64,000 nt of DNA from Pontibacillus marinus BH030004 = DSM 16465 (GCF_000425225.1 NZ_AULJ01000012.1:121010-185009), one strand, 5' to 3'. Shown: positions 44,355 to 53,692, counted from the first letter of the stretch. Numbers and translations are program-made. The notes: generated from the sequence alone by a model not told the origin.

Positions 44355-45098
44355 TTATCCTAGGTTTGATAGCCAAGTATCTTGAACAAGCTGTAATAGC
44401 ATTGTTGATAGGCGTGTCAGTTGGCCCGTATATAATAGAACTCCCATCAGGATCATAATTATGCCACCAGCCTTCATAATCGGCTGACTGTATTTTAAAA
44501 GCCATCTAGTTGAGCCGAGGAAAAAGGCTAATACAATAAATGGTACCGCAAAACCGATGACATACATGATGGTGTAAATAGCTCCTTGAGTAGGGTTACT
44601 AGCAGCGATCACTAAAATGGATGCGAATATAGGTCCAATGCAAGGTGTCCAACCTGCTGCAAATCCGATTCCGACAAAGGTTGTTCCTATGTAACCAAGT
44701 GGCTTATTTTTAATTTGGAAACGTTTTTCTTTCATTAAGCCTTTCCATTGCAGCCAACCGGCTATGAATAATCCCATTACGACAATGAATATCCCTGCAA
44801 TTCGTTGGAGGAAGACTCCTGATTGTCCTGTTAACATTCCTTGAATCCATTGTCCTAGAAGGGAAACGCCAATCCCTAAACTGATAAAGACCATTGATAC
44901 ACCGATTAAAAAGAATACAGAATGAAGCAAGAGCTTCGTTCTTACTCTGGCGTCTGATTGGTCTTGTAGCTCTTTAACACTCATACCAGTAATATAAGAG
45001 AGATAGGCTGGGAAAATAGGGAGTGTACAAGGGGATAAAAAAGATAAAACCCCTGCAGCTAGTGCAATCCAAATGGTTACGTCTGCTCCTTCAAACAT
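44355..45098 (-). CDS. ccdA: Cytochrome c biogenesis protein CcdA
   Basis: Six-helix membrane protein of 247 residues that carries electrons from cytoplasmic thioredoxin to outer thiol oxidoreductases. The two conserved Cys are in LSPCTLPIFPAYLSYI (Cys24) and GWTPCIGPIFASI (about 150). It overlaps the preceding membrane gene by eight bases and is followed by its likely partner, the TlpA-like protein. Confidence 0.92.
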   Translation of the reverse strand: MFEGADVTIWIALAAGVLSFLSPCTLPIFPAYLSYITGMSVKELQDQSDARVRTKLLLHSVFFLIGVSMVFISLGIGVSLLGQWIQGMLTGQSGVFLQRIAGIFIVVMGLFIAGWLQWKGLMKEKRFQIKNKPLGYIGTTFVGIGFAAGWTPCIGPIFASILVIAASNPTQGAIYTIMYVIGFAVPFIVLAFFLGSTRWLLKYSQPIMKAGGIIMILMGVLLYTGQLTRLSTMLLQLVQDTWLSNLG

Positions 45099-45741
45099 GC
45101 TTTAACCTCCTTGTTTTTAAAAAAATATAAATGATTAATGAATAGAATAGGAGACCTATCCCTAATACATGATCAGTAGTAAAAAAGAAAATGGAATGGT
45201 TTAAAAAGAGTAAACTTAAAATAAATGTAGAAGTAGGTAGTAAAATAGAATCTTTAATGAATGTGGTTAATGCGAGTAATCCGCCATAGATCCCGAGATT
45301 TATGAGTGTAATGAGATGAGGGGATCCTCCCCCGATAAGCTCAAAGAAATCATACATGAACAGAGCAGAGAAGAAGACATACATCCAAGCGATTCCTGTG
45401 TTTCGCAAATGGTGAACTTGCTTATGATACACTAATTTCCATAAGATCCATATTCCAACTCCAAAAAGAGCAAGATAAAACGCGTTTGAGTTACTAGGAT
45501 AAGCAATCACTGCACGTGGGTCATTTATGAAAACATCGAAGTTAAGTAAAGATTTTCCTATCATGAGAGACAAAATAAACAGAATGCCTAAAGAACTTAT
45601 TTCGTTTAAAACGACCTTTTGCTGTTTTTTCGATAAAGGGCTGAGCCAAAGCAAAACAATAACACCAACCAACAGGCTCAACACTGTTAACACAATATCA
45701 CTACGTATGATTAAAGGACCTATTGTCCAAGCAGATGGCAT
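45091..45741 (-). CDS. Polytopic membrane protein heading the ccdA operon
   Basis: Protein of 216 residues with about seven helices and no Cys pair. The start WTIGPLIIRSDIVLTVLSL slightly recalls the first helix of Lgt, but the rest does not, and the catalytic region of Lgt is absent. ATG 45741 is chosen because AAGGGTGAT precedes it; the frame open to 45867 adds a segment without a ribosome binding site. Its overlap with ccdA suggests a function with the redox pair, perhaps as a quinone or thiol partner, which is inference. Confidence 0.7.
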   Translation of the reverse strand: MPSAWTIGPLIIRSDIVLTVLSLLVGVIVLLWLSPLSKKQQKVVLNEISSLGILFILSLMIGKSLLNFDVFINDPRAVIAYPSNSNAFYLALFGVGIWILWKLVYHKQVHHLRNTGIAWMYVFFSALFMYDFFELIGGGSPHLITLINLGIYGGLLALTTFIKDSILLPTSTFILSLLFLNHSIFFFTTDHVLGIGLLFYSLIIYIFLKTRRLKHV

Positions 45742-45889
45742 GGGATCACCCTTACTTCGTTTAAAATGGTTCATGTTAAATGTACATAACTTGTGTGAAA
45801 GTTTTATGAAAGACTCAAATAAAAATATTCTCAGAAGAGGTGAAGTAAAAGAACAAATAAAAAACAAGGAGTAGTTAGACTATTCCTTG

Positions 45890-46381
45890 TTAATTCGTGG
45901 ATACTTCACCTTTATTCAAGACTCGTACTATTCCAATGATCATTCGGCATAATAAAAACTTGATCAAAAGTGTAAGAAAAGAATGATACCAAGTCCATCC
46001 TTTTCTCCATGTAATTAATTTCGTATTTCTTGCTGCTATGCTTTCAATCATTACTTGAGGAATTACGAATGGAAACAATTTAAGAACAATTCCTAGTGGC
46101 TTACTATTCAGTGTCCATTGGTTGTAATACAGTAAAAGTAATGGGTAATACAAATAATCAAAAGGTAAATGAATCTTATACCTTCTGCGGAAAGGTCGTA
46201 TTTTATAATGTAAATACCCTTCTGATATAAAGTATCGATCAGCAAATGAATTTCCAATTATACTTACAAGATATACGATAATCCAATCTTTAAAGGAACG
46301 TTTGAAAAGGGCAAAGGGTAATAAAAAGAGTGAGACCATTGTGCTTATTGTTAAAAATGTTGTTTGTGATTGTCTTTTCAT
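45890..46381 (-). CDS. CBO0543-like membrane protein
   Basis: Protein of 163 residues with four hydrophobic stretches and features common to this clostridial/bacillar family: KDWIIVYLVSIIGNSFADRY, then IRPFRRRY, and DYLYYPLLLLYYNQW. Function unknown. The ribosome binding site AGGAGGTG precedes ATG 46381. Confidence 0.75.
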   Translation of the reverse strand: MKRQSQTTFLTISTMVSLFLLPFALFKRSFKDWIIVYLVSIIGNSFADRYFISEGYLHYKIRPFRRRYKIHLPFDYLYYPLLLLYYNQWTLNSKPLGIVLKLFPFVIPQVMIESIAARNTKLITWRKGWTWYHSFLTLLIKFLLCRMIIGIVRVLNKGEVSTN

Positions 46382-46463
46382 TCATGAACACCTCCTGTTA
46401 TAGTATGGTGTTTTTATACATTTTTATGTGAAGAGGGAACAGAAGTAAGAGAGAGGTGTAATA

Positions 46464-46676
46464 TTGCAAAAAAATAATGGGAAGCCAGGAGAAGAGAGAG
46501 AACGAATAAGACAAGAGGAAGTGAAGAGGAATCCTGGTGGCAATTTGAATGACGCTTTTAACAGGGGTGAGCATACGAATCTCGTTGACTTAGTTGGCGG
46601 TTTAGGGTGGAGGAAAACGGGCTTGCTCATCGTTGTTTTTAGCATAGTTTTTATTATTTTATTTTTCATCCTATAA
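46464..46676 (+). CDS. DUF6366-like tail-anchored small protein
   Basis: A 70-residue protein. A charged N-terminal half with RIRQEEVKRNPGGNLNDAFNRG is followed by one C-terminal helix (about 52-70). The start is TTG 46464 behind GAGAGGTG. The pattern fits the DUF6366 family of Bacillaceae. Function unknown. Confidence 0.7.
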   Translation: MQKNNGKPGEERERIRQEEVKRNPGGNLNDAFNRGEHTNLVDLVGGLGWRKTGLLIVVFSIVFIILFFIL

Positions 46677-46689
46677 CAAGGTAGAATGT

Positions 46690-46721
46690 AAAAACGCTTA
46701 GAGTTAACTCTAAGCGTTTTT
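46690..46721. terminator. Perfect palindromic bidirectional terminator
   Basis: A 32-base perfect palindrome; each arm begins AAAAACGCTTAGAG and the centre is GTTAAC. Serves both convergent genes. Confidence 0.9.
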
Positions 46722-46729
46722 GATCATCA

Positions 46730-48223
46730 TTACTCTTTGACATCCTCTATTTTAACAAGCTTTCCATTAAGCCAACTCTCTAAGAATTTACGAGCATCTG
46801 GGCTAATCTTTTCTTCAAATGCTTTCAGAAGGTCTTCTGGTTTAGCATTTTCAAATTTATTCTCTTTATAATAGGTAGATAAAGCCTCATTGACTTTCTC
46901 TGTACCTACTTCTTCCTCAAGGTAGTTGAACATTTGAGAGCCTATTGAGTAAATGATTTTATAATAATCATTAGGAAACTTAAACTCTGAGATAGATGAG
47001 CTGATATACTGGTTCTGCTTACTGAAGTATTCTAATCCTAATGCTTCTCGTTTATTTTGACCATTATATTTCTCGTTTAACTCTGGATAATACTTCTCTA
47101 AAAACTGAAATTCTGAATAGCTAGACAGGCTCTCATCCATCCAAGCATGATGTACAGGATTGGACCCTACAAGGCTGTACCACCATTGATGGGCTGTTTC
47201 ATGAACGACAGTTGTAAGGCCATAATCATTTTTAAAGAATCTTTTGCTTACAAAGACTAAGCCCGGGTATTCCATGCCGCCAAACCAGCCTCCTGTTTCA
47301 ACGATGTCATATTCATCATAAGGATATTCCCCAAATTTTTCATTAAAGTATTTAAAAGATTCTACGCCTATTTCGTGATACTTCCTTATATCCTCTTCAC
47401 TATAGGAGGATGCAGAGTACCATGTTCGGACTGTAGTATCTCCAACCTTTGATTCCATAAAGTCTACTTCTTCATTTACGATGACATAAACAAAATCACG
47501 AACTTTATTTGCTTTCATTTCATATGTTATGGATTTATCTTTTTGGTTTACCTTAGAGTCAATTTGTTTTCCGGAACTAGCCACTTTATGATCGTCTGGT
47601 GTAGTGATCGTAACTTTATAATTGGATGTCTCACTATAAAAGGGTTCTCCATATTCATAGTAAGGGTCTTTGTGCCAACCAGTCTCCTCACTGTACACTG
47701 ACCGAATGGGCAAGCTGTTTCCCATCCAATAGGTTTTTCCGTTGTAAGACATGCGTGAGTTATTAAATGGAATGTTAATAGTGAAATTCATCTTTATTTT
47801 AGCTAGCTCATCTTTCTTCCATTCTACAGGTACTTCCATAAGTGTTTGATCAATCTTATAATCCACCTCTGCTTCGTTAACCTCTACCGAATGAATATCA
47901 ATGTTACCTGGTTCAGAAAATTTTCCTAACATTTGCTTCCAATAGTCGCTATCTTCATTATATGATTCCTTAAATGCATTGGCATAAAGGTGAAAAAAGA
48001 CTGAATTTTGATTTTTTCCTGTATCATTAAGTGCTTGAATAGTCATTTTGCCATCGATTTTTAGTTCCTCTGGTTTGACATCAAGTTTGATATCATAGCT
48101 AGTATTCACTCCGGACTTTTGCATAGTGTGGATAGCTTTTGACGGCTGTTGTTGAGTAAACAAACTAAAGCTAAGGAATAAAAATGCTAAGGTTGTAACT
48201 GCAATTATGTATATTTTTTTCAA
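46730..48223 (-). CDS. M1-family metallopeptidase, membrane-anchored
   Basis: Zinc peptidase of about 497 residues with one N-terminal helix (signal anchor, LKKIYIIAVTTLAFLFLSF) and no lipobox. The active site is HETAHQWWYS, with the third ligand Glu in WMDESLSSYSEFQF, and GGMEYPGL is the substrate segment. TTG 48223 is favoured over ATG 48238 because AGGGGGAG lies directly before it. It is the second M1 enzyme in the window, distantly similar to the lipoprotein at 27792-29312. Confidence 0.87.
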   Translation of the reverse strand: MKKIYIIAVTTLAFLFLSFSLFTQQQPSKAIHTMQKSGVNTSYDIKLDVKPEELKIDGKMTIQALNDTGKNQNSVFFHLYANAFKESYNEDSDYWKQMLGKFSEPGNIDIHSVEVNEAEVDYKIDQTLMEVPVEWKKDELAKIKMNFTINIPFNNSRMSYNGKTYWMGNSLPIRSVYSEETGWHKDPYYEYGEPFYSETSNYKVTITTPDDHKVASSGKQIDSKVNQKDKSITYEMKANKVRDFVYVIVNEEVDFMESKVGDTTVRTWYSASSYSEEDIRKYHEIGVESFKYFNEKFGEYPYDEYDIVETGGWFGGMEYPGLVFVSKRFFKNDYGLTTVVHETAHQWWYSLVGSNPVHHAWMDESLSSYSEFQFLEKYYPELNEKYNGQNKREALGLEYFSKQNQYISSSISEFKFPNDYYKIIYSIGSQMFNYLEEEVGTEKVNEALSTYYKENKFENAKPEDLLKAFEEKISPDARKFLESWLNGKLVKIEDVKE

Positions 48224-48293
48224 CTTACTCCCCCTCATAATTTAAAGAAATTTTTATGTTTTTTATTAGACAAATAAGGGGGGGAAATGGTTC

Positions 48294-48327
48294 AAAAAAA
48301 CGTCCAGAATGTCTCTGGACGTTTTTG
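48294..48327. terminator. Intrinsic terminator
   Basis: AAAAACGTCCAGA pairs with TCTGGACGTTTTT around a short loop; useful in both directions. Confidence 0.82.
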
Positions 48328-48330
48328 CCT

Positions 48331-48864
48331 TTATGAAGCGGATTCTAACCCACTTTTAAAAGCAGCAAGGTGATTTTTAGATGCATCTTTTAAGTTGTTA
48401 AAGACACGTTTAGCATCATCTGGTACATCTGCTTCAGCCAATTTTTCATACATATCAATATTGTCGATTTCACCTTCCACGCCAGCTTCAAACGCTTGTT
48501 TCAAAGTTGTTGGTGTAGGTGTATATTGTTTAGCGAAATTTTCAGGAATATCAATGTCGTACTTTTGAAACAAACGAACGAGTGCATCAATGTGACGTTG
48601 TTCAGCTACTTTTATATTGGTAAATGGAAAGGTGGGGCCGAACTTTTCGATCACAGCTTCATAACGTGCTTGGGCTAAATATTCATCTTGAATCGCATAG
48701 GTTAGAGCTTTTTCTAATGTTATATCATCATCTTGAAGAGATCCTTTTGCCCCATAGTCTTCTGGAACTTCTGTTTGAGCTGAGATGACAGAAGACATGA
48801 TGTACAAGAGAAGCATGATACCAATAAAAATCCAACGTACTTTACGTGAAAGAAGCCATTGCAT
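48331..48864 (-). CDS. DUF2202-type ferritin-like protein
   Basis: Exported or anchored protein of 177 residues: a hydrophobic N-terminal segment (about 10-29), then a four-helix ferritin-like domain with AIQDEYLAQARYEAV, VAEQRHIDALVRLF (E-x-x-H metal motif), EGEIDNIDMYEKL and a final helix SKNHLAAFKSG. Such proteins bind a di-iron or di-manganese centre; function unproven. ATG 48864 follows AGGAGTGATG. Confidence 0.8.
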   Translation of the reverse strand: MQWLLSRKVRWIFIGIMLLLYIMSSVISAQTEVPEDYGAKGSLQDDDITLEKALTYAIQDEYLAQARYEAVIEKFGPTFPFTNIKVAEQRHIDALVRLFQKYDIDIPENFAKQYTPTPTTLKQAFEAGVEGEIDNIDMYEKLAEADVPDDAKRVFNNLKDASKNHLAAFKSGLESAS

Positions 48865-48955
48865 GTTGTCATCACTCCTAAATTTAGTTACTTACTATAG
48901 GTTTTGTGATTCAAGAAAAAACATGTATTTAAAATAAATTATTTTCTTTCATGAA

Positions 48956-48982
48956 GTTTAATCTACCTGAAATGATGGAACA
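48956..48982 (+). promoter_or_regulatory. Candidate sigma-B promoter
   Basis: GTTTAA (48956-48961) and GGAACA (48977-48982) with 15 bases between resemble the general-stress promoter GTTTAA-N12-15-GGGTAT. The following gene belongs to a stress-related family, which agrees; the -10 match is poor. Confidence 0.3.
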
Positions 48983-49018
48983 CTATCTAGGACAATCAAT
49001 ACAAGGGAGTTGAGCATC

Positions 49019-49453
49019 ATGGATACAAATGACATCAAGAATAAGGTTGAAGAAGTTTTAGATCGGCACAAGGTAGGTACACTTGCAACTGTTCAGAATG
49101 GTATTCCTCACTCTCGCTACATGACGTTCCACCATGAAAACCTAGTCTTATATACAGCCACTGATAAAGAGACCCATAAAGCAGAAGACCTACGCAAAAA
49201 TCCAAACGTTCATATATTAATCGGTTATGATGGCAAAGGGTTTGAAGACCCTTATGTTGAAGTCGAAGGGACAGCGAGTATAAGCGATTCAAAAGATTTA
49301 AAGCATACTTTATGGAATGATTATATGAAGCATTGGTTTAATGGACCAGAAGATCCAAATTATGTGGTGCTTGAAATTCATGCTAAACAGTACCGTTTGA
49401 TGAATGTTAAAGGGGAAAAAAGCCCACTTATTTTGGCGCCGAAGAATTCATAA
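49019..49453 (+). CDS. Pyridoxamine 5'-phosphate oxidase family protein (GSP26-like)
   Basis: FMN-binding split-barrel protein of 144 residues. VGTLATVQNGIPHSRYMTF and DLRKNPNVHILIGYDG are typical of the general stress protein 26 group, and KQYRLMNVKG is near the end. ATG 49019 is preferred to TTG 49010, which overlaps the ribosome binding site AAGGGAG. A sigma-B-like promoter may lie upstream. It probably binds flavin; the substrate is unknown. Confidence 0.85.
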   Translation: MDTNDIKNKVEEVLDRHKVGTLATVQNGIPHSRYMTFHHENLVLYTATDKETHKAEDLRKNPNVHILIGYDGKGFEDPYVEVEGTASISDSKDLKHTLWNDYMKHWFNGPEDPNYVVLEIHAKQYRLMNVKGEKSPLILAPKNS

Positions 49454-49469
49454 CAGAACCGAATGTTAT

Positions 49470-49499
49470 ACCTGAGGGAGCATGTCCCTCGGGTTTTTA
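49470..49499 (+). terminator. Intrinsic terminator
   Basis: ACCTGAGGGA pairs with TCCCTCGGGT (one G-U) around GCATG, tail TTTTA. Confidence 0.82.
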
Positions 49500-49594
49500 T
49501 GTTTAAAGGTTAAATTATATAAAGGTTCACGCTCTTATCATTCCTCTGTATAATAAATATACATGTAATTTATTCCAAGAGGGGGCGTGGCATT

Positions 49595-50452
49595 GTGTTA
49601 GAAGAAAAAACATTTTATTATTCAGAAAAACAAGGAAGAGGTTTTCCTGTTCTCTTTTTACCAGCTGCCGGATTTCTTGGAAATGAAGGTCAAAATATAG
49701 CTGATGTCATTTTAGATGATTTTCAAACTCATTTGTTAGATCTTCCGGGTATGGGAAGAGGGCAAGGGATAAAGAAACGATGTACGACAAAGGAAATGGC
49801 AGAATGGGTGAAGGGTTATCTAGACCAAGAAGGGATCGACCAGGTGCATGTAATAGGGCATTCTCTCGGGGGAGCACTAGGTATGGCGTTTGCTGCTCAT
49901 TATCCTAAACGAGTTTCAAAGCTTGTTCTTTTAGATCAAGGTCATAAACCTTTTCCGAGAATTCCCAAGAACGAGTTCGGTCCATTTGCTTATGCATTTC
50001 CCGTCTTAAGTGGTGCTGTACGGTTGTTTGGGCGCCCTATACTTCAAAAGCTAGAACCATTGTTTGCAGGATCCCCTACTAATTATGAAGATCGAGACAT
50101 TGATCAAGAAGTCCATGATTTTTGTGAGCAGTTCAATTTGGAGAATACTGCTTACATTAGAAAAGCAAAAGAGATACCAGCTGAATTTTCAGTAGATGGC
50201 TTAAACTTAATGTTTGGATATTATCAAACGAATCTTCCCAAACTATTAAAGCGTATAGAAAGTAAAACATTTTTAGCCTATGCCACCTTTAAAGAAGTTG
50301 ATGAGAAAGAACAGAGATACACTCAAAAATACATAAAAAGCTGGAGTAATGGTGGGGAACTTTCACTTCGGTCTGTGAATGGTGGGCATTATGTTCATTG
50401 GGCGGATGAAGGGCTCTTAACAGATATCCATGACTTTTTAAAGGGAACATGA
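49595..50452 (+). CDS. Alpha/beta hydrolase
   Basis: Serine hydrolase of 285 residues. The nucleophile elbow is GHSLGGALG (Ser about 91); FLPAAGFLGNEG replaces the usual HGxxG, and the His is in VNGGHYVHWAD near the end. GTG 49595 (or TTG 49593 in another frame, rejected) follows AAGAGGGGG. It lies 13 bases before the 2H phosphoesterase gene, so the two probably form an operon. Substrate unknown. Confidence 0.82.
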   Translation: MLEEKTFYYSEKQGRGFPVLFLPAAGFLGNEGQNIADVILDDFQTHLLDLPGMGRGQGIKKRCTTKEMAEWVKGYLDQEGIDQVHVIGHSLGGALGMAFAAHYPKRVSKLVLLDQGHKPFPRIPKNEFGPFAYAFPVLSGAVRLFGRPILQKLEPLFAGSPTNYEDRDIDQEVHDFCEQFNLENTAYIRKAKEIPAEFSVDGLNLMFGYYQTNLPKLLKRIESKTFLAYATFKEVDEKEQRYTQKYIKSWSNGGELSLRSVNGGHYVHWADEGLLTDIHDFLKGT

Positions 50453-50465
50453 GAGGAGGGACACC

Positions 50466-51014
50466 ATGTACGCCGTTGTAGGTTACTTTGGACCTCAAAC
50501 CGAAGAGCAAATTCAAGCAATTTGGAAAGACTTAAGCGAGCAAGGCATTTCAGATTATGCCTATAGAGTAGGAGGCAATAGACCTCATATAACATTTGCA
50601 GGTTATGATGAAGTAGATGAGTCCTCCTTTATAACAGACCTTGAGTCTTATTATAATGATAAAGAAGCTGTGGATGTAGAGATGAATGTACTCGGAACAT
50701 TTATAGGGTCTAGTACGTTATTTATCACTCCAATCATGACCAAAGAACTGCTTAATTTTCACTGTGATCACCACGAAGCCTTCCATTCCTATCAAGATAA
50801 CCCCGAATCTCTTTACCAACCAGGGAAGTGGATACCTCATTGTACCATTGCGAATTATTTAGATGGAGACGCTTTACAACAAGCGTTTGATTATTGCTCA
50901 AAACAATTAACTCCATTAAAAGCAACCATACAAGAAATTTCGTTGATTAAAGTGGTCAGGGAAGAGGGTGAGGTAAAAGAAGCAGTGAATTTGTTCTCTG
51001 TTACTTTGAAATAG
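50466..51014 (+). CDS. 2H phosphoesterase (2'-5' RNA ligase family)
   Basis: Protein of 182 residues with the two catalytic H-x-T motifs HIT (in RPHITFAGY, about 42) and HCT (in IPHCTIANY, about 125). The family includes 2'-5' RNA ligase ThpR, cyclic phosphodiesterases and YjcG-like proteins. GAGAGGAGGG precedes ATG 50466. Substrate unknown; RNA or cyclic nucleotide ends are usual. Confidence 0.88.
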   Translation: MYAVVGYFGPQTEEQIQAIWKDLSEQGISDYAYRVGGNRPHITFAGYDEVDESSFITDLESYYNDKEAVDVEMNVLGTFIGSSTLFITPIMTKELLNFHCDHHEAFHSYQDNPESLYQPGKWIPHCTIANYLDGDALQQAFDYCSKQLTPLKATIQEISLIKVVREEGEVKEAVNLFSVTLK

Positions 51015-51023
51015 AATAAGTTT

Positions 51024-51057
51024 AAAAAGAGCTTGGAAAATCTCCAAGCTCTTTTTC
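51024..51057. terminator. Bidirectional terminator
   Basis: AAAAAGAGCTTGGA pairs with TCCAAGCTCTTTTT around a short loop. Confidence 0.88.
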
Positions 51058-51066
51058 ATGGAATCT

Positions 51067-51567
51067 CTAAATAGAAAGACGAAAAGCTTTTACAATAATG
51101 CCATCATTTGCTGGCTGAAAGTCGTGTTGAGGTAATCGCTCAAATCCATATCGTTCATATAAAGAGATGGCATCACTCATAAATTCACCCGTGTGTAAAC
51201 CAATCAAGTTATACCCTTGTGCTTTTGCTCTTTTAATACATTCATCAATCAGGGCTTTAGCAACCCCTTTTCCTCTTGCGTCAGGGGAAACAGCAAGAAC
51301 GCGAATTTCAGGGTAATCTAATGTATCTACATACCCTTCATAAGCGTCCATCTTTGCAGGAAACAGTGCTATACTACCAACGATAAAATCATCAATTTCC
51401 GATACTATTAATTCAACACCAGGCTGTTGGTCAGCTTCGGAAGAAATAGCTTTCTTTAATGCTTTCCAATGCTCTTCTGGTATTAATTGGACATGGTCTC
51501 GGTATGCTTCAACTCTTTGCTCCCTTATTGTTGTGATTTCTGCTTCTCTTGCATCACGTATAATCAT
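51067..51567 (-). CDS. GNAT-family acetyltransferase
   Basis: Protein of 166 residues with the full GNAT pattern: IRDAREAEITTIREQRVEAY at the start, IRVLAVSPDARGKGVAKALI for acetyl-CoA binding (about 95-114), and LYERYGFERL near the end. ATG 51567 is chosen because AGGAG lies about ten bases before it; the frame to 51591 has no ribosome binding site. Substrate unknown. Confidence 0.87.
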   Translation of the reverse strand: MIIRDAREAEITTIREQRVEAYRDHVQLIPEEHWKALKKAISSEADQQPGVELIVSEIDDFIVGSIALFPAKMDAYEGYVDTLDYPEIRVLAVSPDARGKGVAKALIDECIKRAKAQGYNLIGLHTGEFMSDAISLYERYGFERLPQHDFQPANDGIIVKAFRLSI

Positions 51568-51828
51568 CGTTTTTAGACTCCTATTTCTCATTTTGATTGT
51601 TTGTCATTTGTTAATTATTCTTTCTATGAATCCTTTTTTCAAGTGAGAGGGCATTATTTTTTCCGCATTCTATGATTATTAGGAAATCATAGTCAATAAA
51701 AATACATGATCAATGTTGCCTATGCGTCAGCTCTGTCCTTCATGATTATAAATTGTAAAATGAATAAAATTTTGAAATAATTGGAATGTGTGTGATAACC
51801 AATTTTAATTAAGTCGGGGGAAAAATGA

Positions 51829-52443
51829 ATGAGGGAAGCATGGAATAAAGTAATCTATAAAATTTGGGCCCCTGTTTATGATAGATTTTTTAATGCGGGT
51901 ATATTTCGAAAGGCACGGATGGAATTATTTCAAGAAAACAAGATTCAAAATAGGGATCAGGTTCTTTTAGTTGGGGTAGGAACAGGAGCAGATTTAGAAT
52001 ATATTCATCATACGACCCAATCCATTACAGCAATTGACTTTTCTCCTGAGATGCTCCAAAAAGCAAAGGAGAAGTACCCCAATTCATCCATACAATTTCT
52101 CGAGATGGATGCTCAAAATATGAGTTTTGATGATCACTCTTTTGACGTTGTTATTGGGAGTCTTATTCTTTCAGTAGTTCCTGATCCAGGTCAATGCTTT
52201 CAAGAAATGGAACGAGTGTTAAAACCGGAAGGGCAAATTATTATTTTTGATAAGTTCATCTCACATAAACGTAATCATTTCACCCTACAACAATTGTTTC
52301 GTCCGGTTATAAAAGTATTGGGAACTGATGTTGGTCTGAGTTTTGAAGAGCTATATCAAAAACATCGTCATGACATCGCTATAGAGGAAGACAAGCCAAT
52401 GATGCTAGCCGGTATGTATCGGAAAATCATTTTAAGAAAATAA
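51829..52443 (+). CDS. Class I SAM-dependent methyltransferase
   Basis: Enzyme of 204 residues. Motif I is LLVGVGTGADLEYI (about 46-59), Asp of AIDFSPEML binds the SAM ribose, and FLEMDAQNMSFDDHSFDVVIGSLILS covers motifs II and III. The layout (short N-terminus with WAPVYDRFF) is that of UbiE/phospholipid N-methyltransferase-like enzymes. ATG 51829 follows GGGGGAAAAA. A metallophosphoesterase gene follows 17 bases later. Confidence 0.88.
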   Translation: MREAWNKVIYKIWAPVYDRFFNAGIFRKARMELFQENKIQNRDQVLLVGVGTGADLEYIHHTTQSITAIDFSPEMLQKAKEKYPNSSIQFLEMDAQNMSFDDHSFDVVIGSLILSVVPDPGQCFQEMERVLKPEGQIIIFDKFISHKRNHFTLQQLFRPVIKVLGTDVGLSFEELYQKHRHDIAIEEDKPMMLAGMYRKIILRK

Positions 52444-52460
52444 ACAAGGAGTGTTTACAC

Positions 52461-53555
52461 TTGGACAAAATCAAATACGTAACTGTACCTGAGGGAGCTA
52501 GAATTATTGTCATTTCAGATATTCACGGAGAACTTGATTTGCTCCAAGGACTTTTAGAGAAGGTGCAATTTAAAGAAGAGGATTTTCTTATTATTAATGG
52601 TGATTTAGCGGAAAAAGGTCATAATAGCACAGGCGTTGTCAGATATGTGATGGATCTTGAGAAGCGGTACCCACATGTATATGTTACCGAAGGAAACTGC
52701 GAGGCCATTATAGATGAGCTTATGCGAGAGAATCCAAAACTATTAAATTATTTGCGTAATCGTCCTAACACATTATATAACGAGTGGCTAACAGAAATAG
52801 ATTATGCGGTAAATGAGACAACAACCGTTGAATACATAAAAGACCTTCTGACAACTCATTATGCTGACGAGATTGAATGGCTTTCCCAATTACCTACTGC
52901 AATAGAAACAGAGAATTACATATTTGTTCACGCTGGTTTAGAGCATATAGAGGATTGGAAGGAAACAGACAGGGAGAAGGCTCTTACCCTTCCAGCATTT
53001 ATGGAACATTCACATCTTGCTAATAAATACGTCATTGTTGGGCATTGGCCGGTAATCAATTATTCAAGAGATGTACCGACACATAACCCAATAGTGGAAA
53101 AAGAGAAGAAAATAATCGCTACAGATGGGGGAAATGTGATTAAATCATCTGGTCAGCTAAATGCGTTTCTCATAAAAACAACTCAAAGTGAAGATTCGTT
53201 TTCCTATCAATCCTTGGACCGCCTAGATAAGGTGAAAGTGGAGCAAGATTACGAAGGAGATCCCACTATGGTTCGAGCATTGCATTACCCTCATTATGAT
53301 GTTGAACCCATTAGAAGAGAGGAGCATTTCACACTATGCAGTCAGCCCGATTCAGGACAAATGTTATATGTGAAGAACGAATACATATCAGAGGATGAAG
53401 AGGGGAACTTCTGTAGTACATCAGATATTTCCTGTGCTCATTTGAATGTTAGAGAAGGTGAGGAAGTGTCTGTTTTAGATAATAGCTGTTCAGGCTTTAC
53501 TTTAATTAAAAAAGATGGGGATATTGGTTGGATAAAGAAAGGGATTGTTGAATAG
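52461..53555 (+). CDS. Metallophosphoesterase with C-terminal extension
   Basis: Protein of 364 residues. The calcineurin-like motifs are present in order: SDIHGE (about 19-24), NGDLAEKG (about 46), EGNCEA in place of GNHE, HAGLEH, and VGHWP. These resemble PrpE-like or bis(5'-nucleosyl)tetraphosphatase-type serine/threonine phosphatases. About 80 C-terminal residues form an added SH3-like part (VSVLDNSCSGFTLIKKDGDIGWIKKG). The start is TTG 52461 behind AAGGAGTG. Confidence 0.83.
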   Translation: MDKIKYVTVPEGARIIVISDIHGELDLLQGLLEKVQFKEEDFLIINGDLAEKGHNSTGVVRYVMDLEKRYPHVYVTEGNCEAIIDELMRENPKLLNYLRNRPNTLYNEWLTEIDYAVNETTTVEYIKDLLTTHYADEIEWLSQLPTAIETENYIFVHAGLEHIEDWKETDREKALTLPAFMEHSHLANKYVIVGHWPVINYSRDVPTHNPIVEKEKKIIATDGGNVIKSSGQLNAFLIKTTQSEDSFSYQSLDRLDKVKVEQDYEGDPTMVRALHYPHYDVEPIRREEHFTLCSQPDSGQMLYVKNEYISEDEEGNFCSTSDISCAHLNVREGEEVSVLDNSCSGFTLIKKDGDIGWIKKGIVE

Positions 53556-53663
53556 AATTAGTTTATGAATGGATGGGCTTTAGACATATAAAGTCTCATT
53601 TAAAAGGGGGGAAACCTATTCATTTACTTACCGCTACTAATTTAGTAGAATATGTATAACGAA

Positions 53664-53692
53664 CGATTTTGAAATCGCTTTCTTTTTTCGTC
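53664..53692 (+). terminator. Weak terminator
   Basis: CGATTT and AAATCG pair with only TG between them; CTTTCTTTTTTCG follows. Confidence 0.4.
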
